From: Hydractinia symbiolongicarpus
Lineage: Eukaryota > Cnidaria > Hydrozoa > Anthoathecata > Hydractiniidae
Length of the DNA stretch: 64,000 bases
Direction of reading: 5' to 3'
Assembly (NCBI RefSeq): GCF_029227915.1
Contig: NC_079880.1
Location: forward strand, 7,256,001 to 7,320,000
Shown: positions 10,795-24,599 of the stretch, piece by piece
Position numbering within the stretch: the stretch's first letter is position 1
Layout: every line of letters begins with the position of its first letter
The notes under the pieces: generated by a model
Database searches by the model: none
The model's input: the letters and a program-made list of their open reading frames with translations, nothing else
Told to the model about the DNA's origin: nothing
Position numbers and translations under genes: made by a program

Positions 10795-13177
10795 AATTAA
10801 GAAGAATGTTATTTCTTGGAGTCAAATTGTCTCACTTATAACATTTATAAGTTCACAGTCCAAAATCAGTTCAATTAAGTCCCACATTCAATCGTTTCAC
10901 TGTTAAAAGCGATGCAACCTAGTAATATGAAAAAAATATCGCTAAATACATGTTGGTACGAAAATGTGACGCAACCGTTGTAACTGAAGCGGATTGATAC
11001 CGTTAGAAAGTCAATGAAATGTAGTTTTTGAAACTGTCGCCATTTCTTCAGCGCACGATAACGGCTAGGATTGGTCTCACAGTAAAAATGACTTAATTAT
11101 TTAAATTTTTAAATGAAGCGCTACCACAGCGCCCAGTGTAATCGCTGAGGTCCGGCAATCACGTCAAATTAAGAAGAATGTTATTTCTTGGAGTCCAAAT
11201 GTCTCATTTATCACATTTATCATTTCACAGTCCAAAGTTAGTTCAATTAAGTCCCACAGTAAGTCGTTTCATTGTTAAAAGCGATGCAACCTAGTAATAT
11301 CAGAAGAATATCGCTAATACGAATATGTGACCCAACCGTTGTAACTCAAACGGACTGACACCGTTAGAAAGTCAATGAAATGTAGTTTTTGAAACTGTCG
11401 CTATTTCTTCAGCGCGCGAAAAGGGCTAGGATTGGTCTCACGGTAAAGAATGACTTATTTATCTAAATTTTAAATGAAGTGCTACAACAGCGCCCAGTGT
11501 AATAGCTGAGTTCCGGCAATCATGTCAAATTAAGAAGAATGTTATTTCTTGGAGTGAAATTGTCTCACTTATAACATTTATAAGTTCACAGTCCAAAATC
11601 AGTTCAATTAAGTCCCACATTCAATCGTTTCACTGTTAAAAGCGATGCAACCTAGTAATATGAAAAAAATATCGCTAAATACATGTTGGTACGAATATGT
11701 GACGCAACCGTTGTAACTGAAGCGGATTGATACCGTTAGAAAGTCAATGAAATGTAGTTTTTGAAACTGTCGCCATTTCTTCAGCGCACGATAACGGCTA
11801 GGATTGGTCTCACAGTAAAAATGACTTAATTATTTAAATTTTTAAATGAAGCGCTACCACAGCGCCCAGTGTAATCGCTGAGGTCCGGCAATCACGTCAA
11901 ATTAAGAAGAATGTTATTTCTTGGAGTCCAAATGTCTCATTTATCACATTTATCAGGTCACAGTCCAAAGTTAGTTCAATTAAGTCCCACAGTAAGTCGT
12001 TTCATTGTTAAAAGCGATGCAACCTAGTAATATCAGAAGAATATCGCTAATACGAATATGTGACCCAACCGTTGTAACTCAAACGGACTGACACCGTTAG
12101 AAAGTCAATGAAATGTAGTTTTTGAAACTGTCGCTATTTCTTCAGCGCGCGAAAAGGGCTAGGATTGGTCCCACGGTAAAGAATGACTTATTTATCTAAA
12201 TTTTAAATGAAGTGCTACAACAGCGCCCAGTGTAATAGCAGAGTTCCGGCAATCATGTCAATTTAAGATTAATGTTACTTCTTGGAGTCCAATTGTCTTA
12301 TTTATCACATTCATCAGGTCTCAGTCTAAAGTTAGTTCAATTAAGTCCCACATTCATTCGTTTCACTGTTAAAAGCGATGCAACCTAATAATAACAGATA
12401 ATTATCGCTAAATACATGTTGGTACGAATATGTGACGCAATCGTTGTAACTCAAACGAACTGACACCGTTAGAAAGTCAATGAAATGCACTTTTTGAAAC
12501 TGTCTCTATTTCTTCAGCGCGCACTACGGTCTAGGATTGGTCCCACAATAAAAATTGACTTATTCATCTACATTTTTAAATGAAGCGCTACCACAGCGCC
12601 CAGTGTAATCGCTGACTTCCGGCAATCATGTCAAATTAAGAAGAATGTTATTTCTTAGAGTCCAATTGTCTCACTTATAACATTTATAAGGTCACAGTCC
12701 AAAATCAGTTCAATTAAGTCCCACATTTAATCGTTTCACTGTTAAAAGCGATGCAACCTAGTAATATGAATATCGCAAAATACATGTTGGTACGAATATG
12801 TGACGCAACCGTTGTAACTGAAGCGGATGGATACCGTTAGAAAGTCAATGAAATGTAGTTTTTGAAACTGTCGCCATTTCTTCAGCGCGCGATGGCGGCT
12901 AGGATTGGTCTCACAGTAAAAATGACTTATTTATATAAACTTTTAAATGAAGCGCTACTACAGCGTCCAGTGTAATCGCTGAGTTCCGGCAATCACGTCA
13001 AATTAAGAAGAATGTTATTTCTTGGAGTCCAAATGTCTCATTTATCACATTTATCAGGTCACAGTCCAAAGTTAGTTCAATTAAGTCCCACAGTAAATCG
13101 TTTCATTGTTAAAAGCGATGCAACCTAGTAATATCAGAAGAATATCGCTAATACGAATATGTGACCCAACCGTTGTA
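7381..13177 (+). repeat. Offset copies, ~4,782 bp: 7381-8395 and 12163-13177
   Basis: Anchors 7426, 7800, 8167 and 8528 correspond to 12208, 12581, 12948 and 13309. Both copies contain the unusual 367-bp monomer (7800-8166 and 12581-12947), in which a run of A's is shortened to give TAATATGAATATCGC. Both also carry GCGCGATGGCGG. The insertion of the 733-bp dimer amplification between them contributes to the long offset. Confidence 0.7.
10051..12249 (+). repeat. 733-bp dimeric higher-order repeat, three copies
   Basis: The three copies are 10051-10783, 10784-11516 and 11517-12249, each exactly 733 bp and built from one 372-bp and one 361-bp monomer. The crossover point lies in the conserved word CAATCATGTCAAATTAAGA, where a 361-type head (AGTGCTACAACAGCG) is joined to a body carrying GGAGTCAAATTG. 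After 12,249 the sequence continues as the older 7,480-type (CAATTTAAGATTAATG). Only scattered single-base differences separate the copies, such as GAGTGAAATTG in the last, so the expansion is recent. Confidence 0.85.
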
Positions 13178-13794
13178 ACTCAAACGGACTGACACCGTTA
13201 GAAAGTCAATGAAATGTAGTTTTTGAAACTGTCGCTATTTCTTCAGCGCGCGATAACGGCTAGGATTGGTCTCACAGTAAAAATGACTTATTTATTTAAA
13301 TTTTCAAATGAAGCGCTACCACAGCGCCCAGTGTTATTGCTGAGTTCCGGAAATCACGTCAAATTAAGAAGAATGTTATTTCTTGGAGTCAAAATGTCTC
13401 ATTTATCACATTTATCAGGTCACAGTCCAAAGTTAGTTCAATTAAGTCCCACAGTAAATCGTTTCATTGTTAAAAGCGATGCAACCTAGTAATATCAGAA
13501 GAATATCGCTGATACGAATATGTGACCCAACCGTTGTAACTCAAAGGAACTGACACCGTTGGAAAGTCAATGAAATGCACTTTTTGAAACTGTCTCTATT
13601 TCTTCAGCGCGCGCTACGGTCTAGGATTGGTCCCACAATAAAAATTGACTTATTCATCTACATTTTTAAATGAAGCGCTACCACAGCGCCCAGTGTAATC
13701 GCTGACTTCCGGCAATCATGTCAAATTAAGAAGAATGTTATTTCTTAGAGTCCAATTGTCTCACTTATAACATTTATAAGGTCACAGTCCAAAA

Positions 13795-16700
13795 TCAGTT
13801 CAATTAAGTCCCACATTTAATCGTTTCACTGTTAAAAGCGATGCAACCTAGTAATATGAAAAAAATATCGCAAAATACATGTTGGTACGAATATGTGACG
13901 CAACCGTTGTAACTGAAGAGGATGGATACCGTTAGAAAGTCAATGAAATGTAGTTTTTGAAACTGTCGCCATTTCTTCAGCGCGCGATGACGGCTAGGAT
14001 TGGTCTCACAGTAAAAATGACTTATTTATTTAAACTTTCAAATGAAGCGCTAACACAGCGTCCAGTGTAATCGCTGAGTTGCGGCAATCACGTCAAATTA
14101 AGAAGAATGTTATTTCTTGGAGTCCAAATGTCTCATTTATCACATTTATCAGGTCACAGTCCAAAGTTAGTTCAATTAAGTCCCACAGTAAATCGTTTCA
14201 TTGTTAAAAGCGATGCAACCTAGTAATATCAGAAGAATATCGCTAATACGAATATGTGACCCAACCGTTGTAACTCAAACGGACTGACACCGTTAGAAAG
14301 TCAAAGAAATGTAGTTTTTGAAACTGTCGCTATTTCTTCAGCGCGCAATAACGGCTAGGATTGGTCTCACAGTAAAAATGACTTATTTATTTAAATTTTC
14401 AAATGAAGCGCTACCACAGCGCCCAGTGTAATCGCTGAGTTCCGGAAATCACGTCAAATTAAGAAGAATGTTATTTCTTGGAGTCAAAATGTCTCATTTA
14501 TCACATTTATCAGGTTACAGTCCAAAGTTAGTTCAATTAAGTCCCACAGTAAATCGTTTCATTGTTAAAAGTGATGCAACCTAGTAATATCAGAAGAATA
14601 TCGCTAATACGAATATGTGACCCAACCGTTGTAACTCAAACGGACTGACACCGTTGGAAAGTCAATGAATTGTAGTTTTTGAAACTGTCGCTATTTGTTC
14701 AGCGCGCGATAAGGGCTAGGATTGGTCGCCACGGTAAAGAATGACTTATTTCTCTAAATTTTAAATGAAGCGCTACAACAGCGCCCAGTGTAATCGCTGA
14801 GTTCCGGCAATCATGTTAAATTAAGATGAATGTTACTTCTTAGAGTCCAATTATCTTATTTATCACATTCATCAGGTCACAGTCCAAAATGAGTTCAATT
14901 AAGTCCCACATTCATTCGTTTCACTATTAAAAGCGATGCAACCTAGTAATAACAGATAAATATCGCTAAATACATGTTGGTACGAATATGTAACGCAACC
15001 GTTGTAACTCAAACGAACTGACACCGTTAGAAAGTCAATGAAATGCACTTTTTGAAACTGTCGGTAATTCGTCAGCGCGCAACAACGGCTAGGATTGGTC
15101 CCCCAGTACAAAATGACTTATTTATCTGCATTTTTAAATTAAGTGCTACCCCAGCGCTCAGTGTAATCGCTGAGTTCCGGCAATCATGTCAAATTAAGAA
15201 GAATGTTATTTCTTGGAGTCCAATTGTCTAAATTATCACATTTATAAGGTCATGGTCCAAAATCAGTTCAATTAAGTCCCACAGTCAATCGTTTCACTGT
15301 TAAAAGCGATACAACTTAGTAATATCGGTAACAATCACTAAATACATGTTGGTACGAATATGTGACCCAACGGTTGTAACTCAAACGGACTGACACCGTT
15401 AGAAAGTCAATGAAATGTAGTTTTTGAAACTTTCGCTATTTCTTCAGCGCGCGATAACGGCTAGGATTGGTCTCACAGTAAAAATGACTTATTTATTTAA
15501 ATTTTCAAATGAAGCGCTACCACAGCGCCCAGTGTAAGCGCTGAGTTCCGGAAATCACGTCAAATTAAGAAGAATGTTATTTCTTGGAGTCAAAATGTCT
15601 CATTTATCACATTTATCAGGTCACAGTCCAAAGTTAGTTCAATTAAGTCCCACAGTAAATCGTTTCATTGTTAAAAGTGATGCAACCTAGTAATATCAGA
15701 AGAATATCGCTAATACGAATATGTGAACCAGCCGTTGTAACTCAAACGGACTGACACCGTTGGAAAGTCAATGAATTGTAGTTTTTGAAACTGTCGCTAT
15801 TTGTTCAGCGCGCTATAAGGGCTAGGATTGGTCGCCACGGTAAAGAATGACTTATTTCTCTAAATTTTAAATGAAGCGCTACCACAGCGCCCAGTGTAAT
15901 CGCTGAGTTCCGGCAATCATGTCAAATTAAGATGAATGTTACTTCTTAGAGTCCAATTATCTTATTTATCACATTCATCAGGTCACAGTCCAAAGTTAGT
16001 TCAATTAAGTCCCACATTCAATCGTTTCACTGTTAAAAGCGATGCAACCTAGTAATATCAGATAAATATCGTTAAGTACATGTTGGTACAAATATATGAC
16101 CCAACCGTTGTAACTCAAACGGACTGACATCGATAGAAAGTCAGTGAAATGTAGCATTGGAAACTGTCTCTATTTCTGCAGCGCGCGCTAACGGCTAGGA
16201 TTCGTCCCACAGTTAAAAATGAGTTTTTTATCTTAATTTTCAAATGAAGCGCTACCAGAGCGCCCACTGTAATCGCTGAGTTTCGGCAATCATGTCAAAT
16301 TAAGAAGAATGTTATTTCTTGGAGTCTAATTGTCTCACTTTTACATTTATAAGGCCACAGCCCAAAATCAGTTGAATTAAGTCCCACATTTAATCGTTTC
16401 ACTGTTAAAAGCGATGCAACCTAGTAATATGAAAAAAATATCGCAAAATACATGTTGGTACGAATATGTGACGCAACCGTTGTAACTGAAGCGGATGGAT
16501 ACCGTTAGAAAGTCAATGAAATGTAGTTTTTGAAACTGTCGCCATTTCTTCAGCGCACGATGACGGCTAGGGTTGGTCTCACAGTAAAAATGACTTATTT
16601 ATTTAAACTTTCAAATGAAGCGCTACCACAGCGTCCAGTGTAATCGCTGAGTTCCGGCAATCACGTCAAATTAAGAAGAATGTTATTTCTTGGAGTCCAA

Positions 16701-17936
16701 ATGTCTCATTTATCACATTTATCAGGTCACAGTCCAAAGTTAGTTCAATTAAGTCCCACAGTAAATCGTTTCATTGTTAAAAGCGATGCAACCTAGTAAT
16801 ATCAGAAGAATATCGCTAATACGAATATGTGATTCAACCGTTGTAACTCAAACGGACTGACACCGTTAGAAAGTCAATGAAATGTAGTTTTTGAAACTGT
16901 CGCTATTTCTTCAGCGCGCGATAACGGCTAGGATTGGTCTCACAGTAAAAATGACTTATTTATTTAAACTTTCAAATGAAGCGCTACCACAGCGCCCAGT
17001 GTAATCGCTGAGTTCCGGCAATCACGTCAAATTAAGAAGAATGTTATTTCTTGGAGTCCAAATGTCTCATTTATCACATTTATCAGGTCACAGTCCAAAG
17101 TTAGTTCAATTAAGTCCCACAGTAAATCGTTTCATTGTTAAAAGCGATGCAACCTAGTAATATCAGAAGAATATCGCTAATACGAATATGTGACCCAACC
17201 GTTGTAACTCAAACGGACTGACACCGTTGGAAAGTCAATGAGTTGTAGTTTTTGAAACTGTCGCTATTTCTTCAGCGCGCGATAAGGGCTAGGATTGGTC
17301 GCCACGGTAAAGAATGACTTATTTCTCTAAATTTTAAATGAAGCGCTACCACAGCGCCCAGTGTAATCGCTGAGTTCCGGCAATCATGTCAAATTAAGAT
17401 GAATGTTACTTCTTAGAGTCCAATTATCTTATTTATCACATTCATCAGGTCACAGTCCAAAGTTAGTTCAATTAAGTCCCACATTCCTTCGTTTCACTAT
17501 TGAAAGCGATGCAACCTAGTAATAACAGATAAATATCGCTAAATACATGTTGGTACGAATATGTGACGCAACCGTTGTAACTCAAACGAACTGACACCGT
17601 TAGAAAGTCAATGAAATGCACTTTTTGAAACTGTCGCTAATTCGTCAGCGCGCAACAACGGCTAGGATTGGTCCCCCAGTACAAAATGACTTATTTATCT
17701 ACATTTTTAAATTAAGTGCTACCCCAGCGCTCAGTGTAATCGCTGAGTTCCGGCAATCATGTCAAATTAAGAAGAATGTTATTTCTTGGAGTCCAATTGT
17801 CTCAATTATCACATTTATAAGGTCATAGTCCAAAATCAGTTCAATTAAGTCCCACAGTCAATCGTTTCACTGTTAAAAACGATACAACTTAGTAATATCG
17901 GTAACAATCACTAAATACATGTTGGTACGAATATGT
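13795..17936 (+). repeat. Offset copies, 2,573 bp (7 monomers): 13795-15363 and 16368-17936
   Basis: Anchors 14043, 14404, 14766 and 15139 match 16616, 16977, 17339 and 17712, each 2,573 bp apart. Both copies contain the rare GGTCGCCACGG before a 361/362-type unit. Both also have a TTAAGTGCTACCCCAGCG head. Inside the region, 14404 and 14766 also resemble 15510 and 15872 (1,106 bp, 3 monomers), sharing TTCCGGAAATCACG. The monomer at 16245 is divergent, with an early form of the GTTAAAAA end common further right. Confidence 0.75.
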
Positions 17937-20900
17937 GACGCAATTGTTGTAGTTGAAACGGACTGATACCGTTAGAAAGTCAATGAAATGTAGTTTTTGA
18001 AACTGTCGCTATTTCTACAGCGCGCGATTACGGCTAGGATTGGTCCCACGGTAAAGAATGGCTTATTTGTCTAAATTTTTAATTGAAGCGCTACCACAAC
18101 GCCCAGTGTAATCGCTGGGTTCCGGCAATCATGTCAAATTAAGAGGATTGTTATTTCTTGGAGTCCAATTGTCTCATTAATCACATTCATCAGGTCACAG
18201 TCCAAAGTTAGTTCAATTAAGTCCCACATTCAATCGTTTCACTGTTAAAAGCGATGCAACCTAGTAATAACAGATAAATATCGCTAAATACATGTTGGTA
18301 CGAATATATGTGACGCAACCGTTGTAACTGAAGCGGATTGATACCGTTAGAAAGTCAATGAAATGTAGTTTTAGAAGCTTTCGCTATTTCTTCAGCTCGC
18401 GATAACGGCTAGGATTGGTCCCACGGTAAAGAATGACTTATTTATCTAAATTTTTAAATGAAGCGCTACCACAGCGCCCAGTGTAATCGCTGAGTTCTGA
18501 CAATCATATCAAATTAAGATATATGTTATTTCTTGGAGTCCAATTGTCTCATTTATCACATTTATTAGGTCACAGTCCAAAGTTAGTTCAATTAAGTCCC
18601 ACATTCAATCGTTTCACTGTTAAAAGCGATGCAACCTAGTAATATCAGATAAATATCGTTAAGTACATGTTGGTACGAATATGTGACCCAACCGTTGTAA
18701 CTCAAACGGACTGACATCGATAGAAAGTCAGTGAAATGTAGCATTGGAAACTGTCTCTATTTCTGCAGCGCGCGATAACGGCTACGATTGGTCCCACGGT
18801 AAAGAATGACTTATTTATCTAAATTTTTAAATGAAGCGCTATTACAGCGCCCAGTGTAATCGCTGAGTTCCGGCAATCATGTCAAATTAAGAAGAATGTT
18901 ATTTCTTGGAGTCAAATTGTCTCACTTATAACATTTATAAGGTCACAGTCCAAAATCAGTTCAATTAAGTCCCACAGTCAATAGTTTCATTGTTAAAACT
19001 GATGCAATCTAGTAATATCAGAAAAATATCGCAAAATAGATGTTGGTACGAATATGTGACCCAACCATTGTAACTCAAACGGACTGACACCCTTAGAAAG
19101 TAAATGAAATGTAGTTTTTGAAAATGTCGCTATTTCTTCAGCTCGCGATAACGGCTAGGATTGGTCCCACCGTAAAGAATGACTTATTTATCTACATTTT
19201 TAAATGAAGCGCTACCACCGCTCCCAATGTAATCGCTGAGTTCCAACAATCATGTTAAATTAAGATATATGTTATTTCTTGGAGTCCAATTGTCTCATTT
19301 ATCACATTTATCTGGTCACAGTCCAAAGTTAGTTCAATTAAGTCCCACAGTCAATCGTTTCACTGTTAAAAGCGATGCAACCTAGTAATATGAAAAAAAT
19401 ATCGCTAAATACATGTTGGTACGAATATATGTGACGCAACCGTTGTAACTGAAGCGGATTGATACCGTTAGAAAGTCAATGAAATGTAGTTTTAGAAGCT
19501 TTCGCTATTTCTTCAGAGCGCGATAACGGCTAGGATTGGTCTCACAGTAAAAATGACTTATTTATTTAAATTTTCAAATGAAACGCTACCACAGCGCCCA
19601 GTGTAATCGCTGAGTTTCGGCAATCACGTCAAATTAAGAAGAATATTATTTCTCGGAGTCCAAATGTCTCATTTATCACATTTATCAGGTCACAATCCAA
19701 AGTTAGTTCAATTAAGTCCCACAGTCAATTGTTTCACTGTTAAAAGCGATGCAACCTAGTAATATGAAAGAATATCGCTAAATACATGTTGGTACGAATA
19801 TGTGACGCAACCGTTGTAACTGAAGCGGATTGATACGGTTAGAAAGTCAATGAAATGTAGTTTTTGAATCTGTCGCCATTTCTTCAGCGCGCGATAACGG
19901 CTAGGATTGGTCTCACAGTAAAAATGACTTATTTATTGAAATTTTCAAATGAAGCGCTACCACAGCGCCCAGTGTAATCGCTGAGTTCCGGCAATCACGT
20001 CAAATTAAGAAGAATGTTAATTCTTGGAGTCCAAATGTCTCATTTATAACATTTATCAGGTCACAGTCCAAAGTTAGTTCAATTAAGTCCCACAGTAAAT
20101 CTTTTCATTGTTAAAAGCCATGCAACCTAGTAATATCAGAAGAATATCGCTAATACGAATGTGTGACCCAACCGTTGTAACTCAAATGGACTGACACCGT
20201 TAGAAAGTCAATGAAATGTAGTTTTTGAAACTGTCGCTATTTCTTCAGCGCGCGATAAGGGCTAGGATTGGTCGCCACGGTAAAGAATGACTTATTTATT
20301 TAAATTTTTAAATGAAGCGCTACCACAGCGCCCAGTGTGATCGCTGAGTTCCGGCAATCACGTCAAATTAAGATGAATGTTACTTCTTAGAGTCCAATTG
20401 TCTTATTTATAACATTCATCTGGTCACAGTCCAAAGTTAGTTCAATTAAGTCCCACATTCATTCGTTTCACTGTTAAAAGCCATGCAACCTAGTAATAAA
20501 AGATAAATATCGCTAAATACATGTTGGTACGAATATGTGACCCAACCGTTGTAATTCAAACGGACTGACACCGTTAGAAAGTCAATGAAATGTAGTTTCT
20601 GAAACTGTCGCTATTTCTTCAGCGCGCGATAAGGGCTAGGATTGGTCGCCACGGTAGAGAATGACTTATTTATCTAAATTTTAAATGAAGCGCTACCACA
20701 GCGCCCAGTGTAATCGCTGAGTTCCGGCAATCATGTCAAATTAAGATGAATGTTACTTCTTAGAGTCCAATTGTCTTATTTATCACATTCATCAGGTCAC
20801 AGTCCAAAGTTAGTTCAATTAAGTCCCACATTCATTCGTTTCACTGTTAAAAGCGATGCAACCTAGTAATAAAAGATAAATATCGCTAAATACATGTTGG

Positions 20901-21050
20901 TACGAATATGTGACGCAACCGTTGTAACTCAAACGAACTGACACCGTTAGAAAGTCAATGAAATATAGTTCTTGAAAGTGTGGCTATTTCTTCAGTGCGC
21001 GATAACAGCTATGATTGGTCCCATAGTAAAGATGACTTATTTGTCTACAT
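17937..21050 (+). repeat. Mixed monomer block without a clear local HOR
   Basis: Eight to nine monomers are spaced 363-375 bp apart. Several diagnostics used later make an early showing: AAATTAAGATATATG at 18459 and 19205, ACGCTACC heads at 19579, and TAGTTTTAGAAGC at about 18,370 and 19,490. No multi-monomer unit repeats cleanly here. Nothing other than satellite is present. Confidence 0.6.
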
Positions 21051-24030
21051 TTTTAAATGAAGCGCTACCACAGCGCCCAGTGTAATCGCTGAGTTCCGGC
21101 AATCATGTCAATTTAAGAAGAATGTTATTTCTTGGAGTCAAATTGTCTCACTTATAACATTTATAAGGTCACAGTCCAAAATCAGTTCAATTAAGTCCCA
21201 CAGTCAATAGTTTCATTGTTAAAACTGATGCAATCTAGTAATATCAGAAAAATATCGCAAAATAGATGTTGGTACGAATATGTGACCCAACCATTGTAAC
21301 TCAAACAGACTGACACCCTTAGAAAGTAAATAAAATGTAGTTTTTGAAAATGTCGCTATTTCTTCAGCTCGCGAAAACGGCTAGGATTGGTCCCACGGTA
21401 AAGAATGACTTATTTATCTACATTTTTAAATGAAGCGCTACCACAGCTCCCAGTGAAATCGCTGAGTTCCAACAATCATGTTAAATTAAGATATATGTTA
21501 TTTCTTGGAGTCCAATTGTCTCATTTATCACATTTATCTGGTCACAGTCCAAAGTTAGTTCAATTAAGCCCCACAGTCAATCGTTTCACTGTTAAAAGCG
21601 ATGCAACCTAGTAATATGAAAAAAATATCGCTAAATACATGTTGGTACGAATATGTGACGCAACCGTTGTAACTGAAGCGCATTGATACCGTTAGAAAGT
21701 CAATGAAATGTAGTTTTTGAAACTGTCCCCATTTCTTCAGCGCGCGATAACGGCTAGGATTGGTCTCACAGTAAAAATGAGTTATTTATTTAAATTTTCA
21801 AATGAAACGCTACCACAGCGCCGAGTGTAATCGCTGAGTTTCGGCAATCACGTCAAATTAAGAAGAATATTATTTCTTGGATTCCAAATGTCTCATTTAT
21901 CACATTTATCAGGTCACAGTCCAAAGTTAGTTCAATTAAGTCCCACAGTCAATTGTTTCACTGTTAAAAGCGATGCAACCTAGTAATATGACAGAATATC
22001 CCGAAATACATGTTGGTACGAATATGTGACGCAACCGTTGTAACTGAAGCGGATTGATACCGTTAGAAAGTCAATGAAATGTAGTTTTTGAAACTGTCGC
22101 TATTTCTTCAGCGCGCGATAAGGGCTAGGATTGGTCGCCACGGTAAAGAATGACTTATTTATCTAAGTTTTAAATGAAGCGCTACCACAGCGCCCAGTGT
22201 AATCGCTGAGTTCCGGCAATCATGTCAAATTAAGATGAATGTAATTTCTTAGAGTCCAATTGTCTTATTTATCATATTCATCAGGTCACAGTCCAAAGTT
22301 AGTTCAATTAAGTCCCACATTCATTCGTTTCACTGTTAAAAGCGATGCAACCTAGTAATGAAAGATAAATTTCGCTAAATACATGTTGGTACGAATATGT
22401 GACGCAACCGTTGTAACTCAAACGAACTGACACCGTTAGAAAGTCAATGAAATGCAGTTTTTTAAACTGTCGCTATTTCTACAGCGCGCAATAACGGCTA
22501 GGATTGGTCCCACGGTAAAGAATGACTTATTTATCTAAATTTTTAAATGAAGCGCTACCACAGCGCCCAGTGTAATCGCTGAGTTCCGGCAATCATGTCA
22601 ATTTAAGAAGAATGTTATTTCTTGGAGTCAAATTGTCTCACTTATAACATTTATAAGGTCACAGTCCAAAATCAGTTCAATTAAGTCCCACAGTCAATAG
22701 TTTCATTGTTAAAACTGATGCAATCTAGTAATATCAGAAAAATATCGCAAAATAGATGTTGGTACGAATATGTGACCCAACCATTGTAACTCAAACAGAC
22801 TGACACCCTTAGAAAGTAAATAAAATGTAGTTTTTGAAAATGTCGCTATTTCTTCAGCTCGCGAAAACGGCTAGGATTGGTCCCACGGTAAAGAATGACT
22901 TATTTATCTACATTTTTAAATGAAGCGCTACCACAGCTCCCAGTGAAATCGCTGAGTTCCAACAATCATGTTAAATTAAGATATATGTTATTTCTTGGAG
23001 TCCAATTGTCTCATTTATCACATTTATCTGGTCACAGTCCAAAGTTAGTTCAATTAAGCCCCACAGTCAATCGTTTCACTGTTAAAAGCGATGCAACCTA
23101 GTAATATGAAAAAAATATCGCTAAATACATGTTGGTACGAATATGTGACGCAACCGTTGTAACTGAAGCGCATTGATACCGTTAGAAAGTCAATGAAATG
23201 TAGTTTTTGAAACTGTCCCCATTTCTTCAGCGCGCGATAACGGCTAGGATTGGTCTCACAGTAAAAATGAGTTATTTATTTAAATTTTCAAATGAAACGC
23301 TACCACAGCGCCGAGTGTAATCGCTGAGTTTCGGCAATCACGTCAAATTAAGAAGAATATTATTTCTTGGATTCCAAATGTCTCATTTATCACATTTATC
23401 AGGTCACAGTCCAAAGTTAGTTCAATTAAGTCCCACAGTCAATTGTTTCACTGTTAAAAGCGATGCAACCTAGTAATATGACAGAATATCCCGAAATACA
23501 TGTTGGTACGAATATGTGACGCAACCGTTGTAACTGAAGCGGATTGATACCGTTAGAAAGTCAATGAAATGTAGTTTTTGAAACTGTCGCTATTTCTTCA
23601 GCGCGCGATAAGGGCTAGGATTGGTCGCCACGGTAAAGAATGACTTATTTATCTAAGTTTTAAATGAAGCGCTACCACAGCGCCCAGTGTAATCGCTGAG
23701 TTCCGGCAATCATGTCAAATTAAGATGAATGTAATTTCTTAGAGTCCAATTGTCTTATTTATCATATTCATCAGGTCACAGTCCAAAGTTAGTTCAATTA
23801 AGTCCCACATTCATTCGTTTCACTGTTAAAAGCGATGCAACCTAGTAATGAAAGATAAATTTCGCTAAATACATGTTGGTACGAATATGTGACGCAACCG
23901 TTGTAACTCAAACGAACTGACACCGTTAGAAAGTCAATGAAATGCAGTTTTTTAAACTGTCGCTATTTCTACAGCGCGCAATAACGGCTAGGATTGGTCC
24001 CACGGTAAAGAATGACTTATTTATCTAAAT
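21051..24030 (+). repeat. 1,490-bp tetramer HOR, two copies, apparently identical
   Basis: The copies are 21051-22540 and 22541-24030, with anchors 21058, 21431, 21803, 22175 matching 22548, 22921, 23293, 23665. I compared the copies line by line and saw no difference, including rare words such as GATATATGTTATT, GCGCATTGATACC, GACTGTCCCC-like CTGTCCCCATT and TGACAGAATATCCCG. The join lies in the conserved TTTTAAATGAAGCGCTACC word, as expected for in-register unequal exchange. An artefactual assembly duplication would look the same. Confidence 0.88.
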
Positions 24031-24599
24031 TTTTAAATGAAGCGCTACCACAGCGCCCAGTGTAATCGCTGGGTTCCGGCAATCATGTCAAATTAAGATG
24101 AATGTTATTTCTTGGAGTCCAATTGTCTCATTAATCACATTCATCAGGTCACAGTCCAAAGTTAGTTCAATTAAGTCCCACACTCAATCGTTTCTCAGTT
24201 AAAAGCGATGCAACCTAGTAATAACAGATAAATATCGCTAAATACATGTTGGTACGAATATATGTGACGCAACCGTTGTAACTGAAGCGGATTGATACCG
24301 TTAGAGAGTCAATGAAATGTAGTTCTTGAAAGTGTGGCTATTTCTTCAGTGCGCGATAACGGCTATGATTGGTCCCATAGTAAAGATGACTTATTTGTCT
24401 ACATTTTTAAATGAAGCGCTACCACAGCGCCCAGTGTAATCGCTGAGTCCCGGCAATCACGTCAAATTAAGAAGAATGTTATTTCTTGGATTCCAAATGT
24501 CTCATTTATCACATTTATCAGGTCACAGTCCAAAATTAGTTCAATTAAGTCCCACATTCATTCGTTTCACTGTTAAAAGCGATGCAACCTAGTAAAAAC

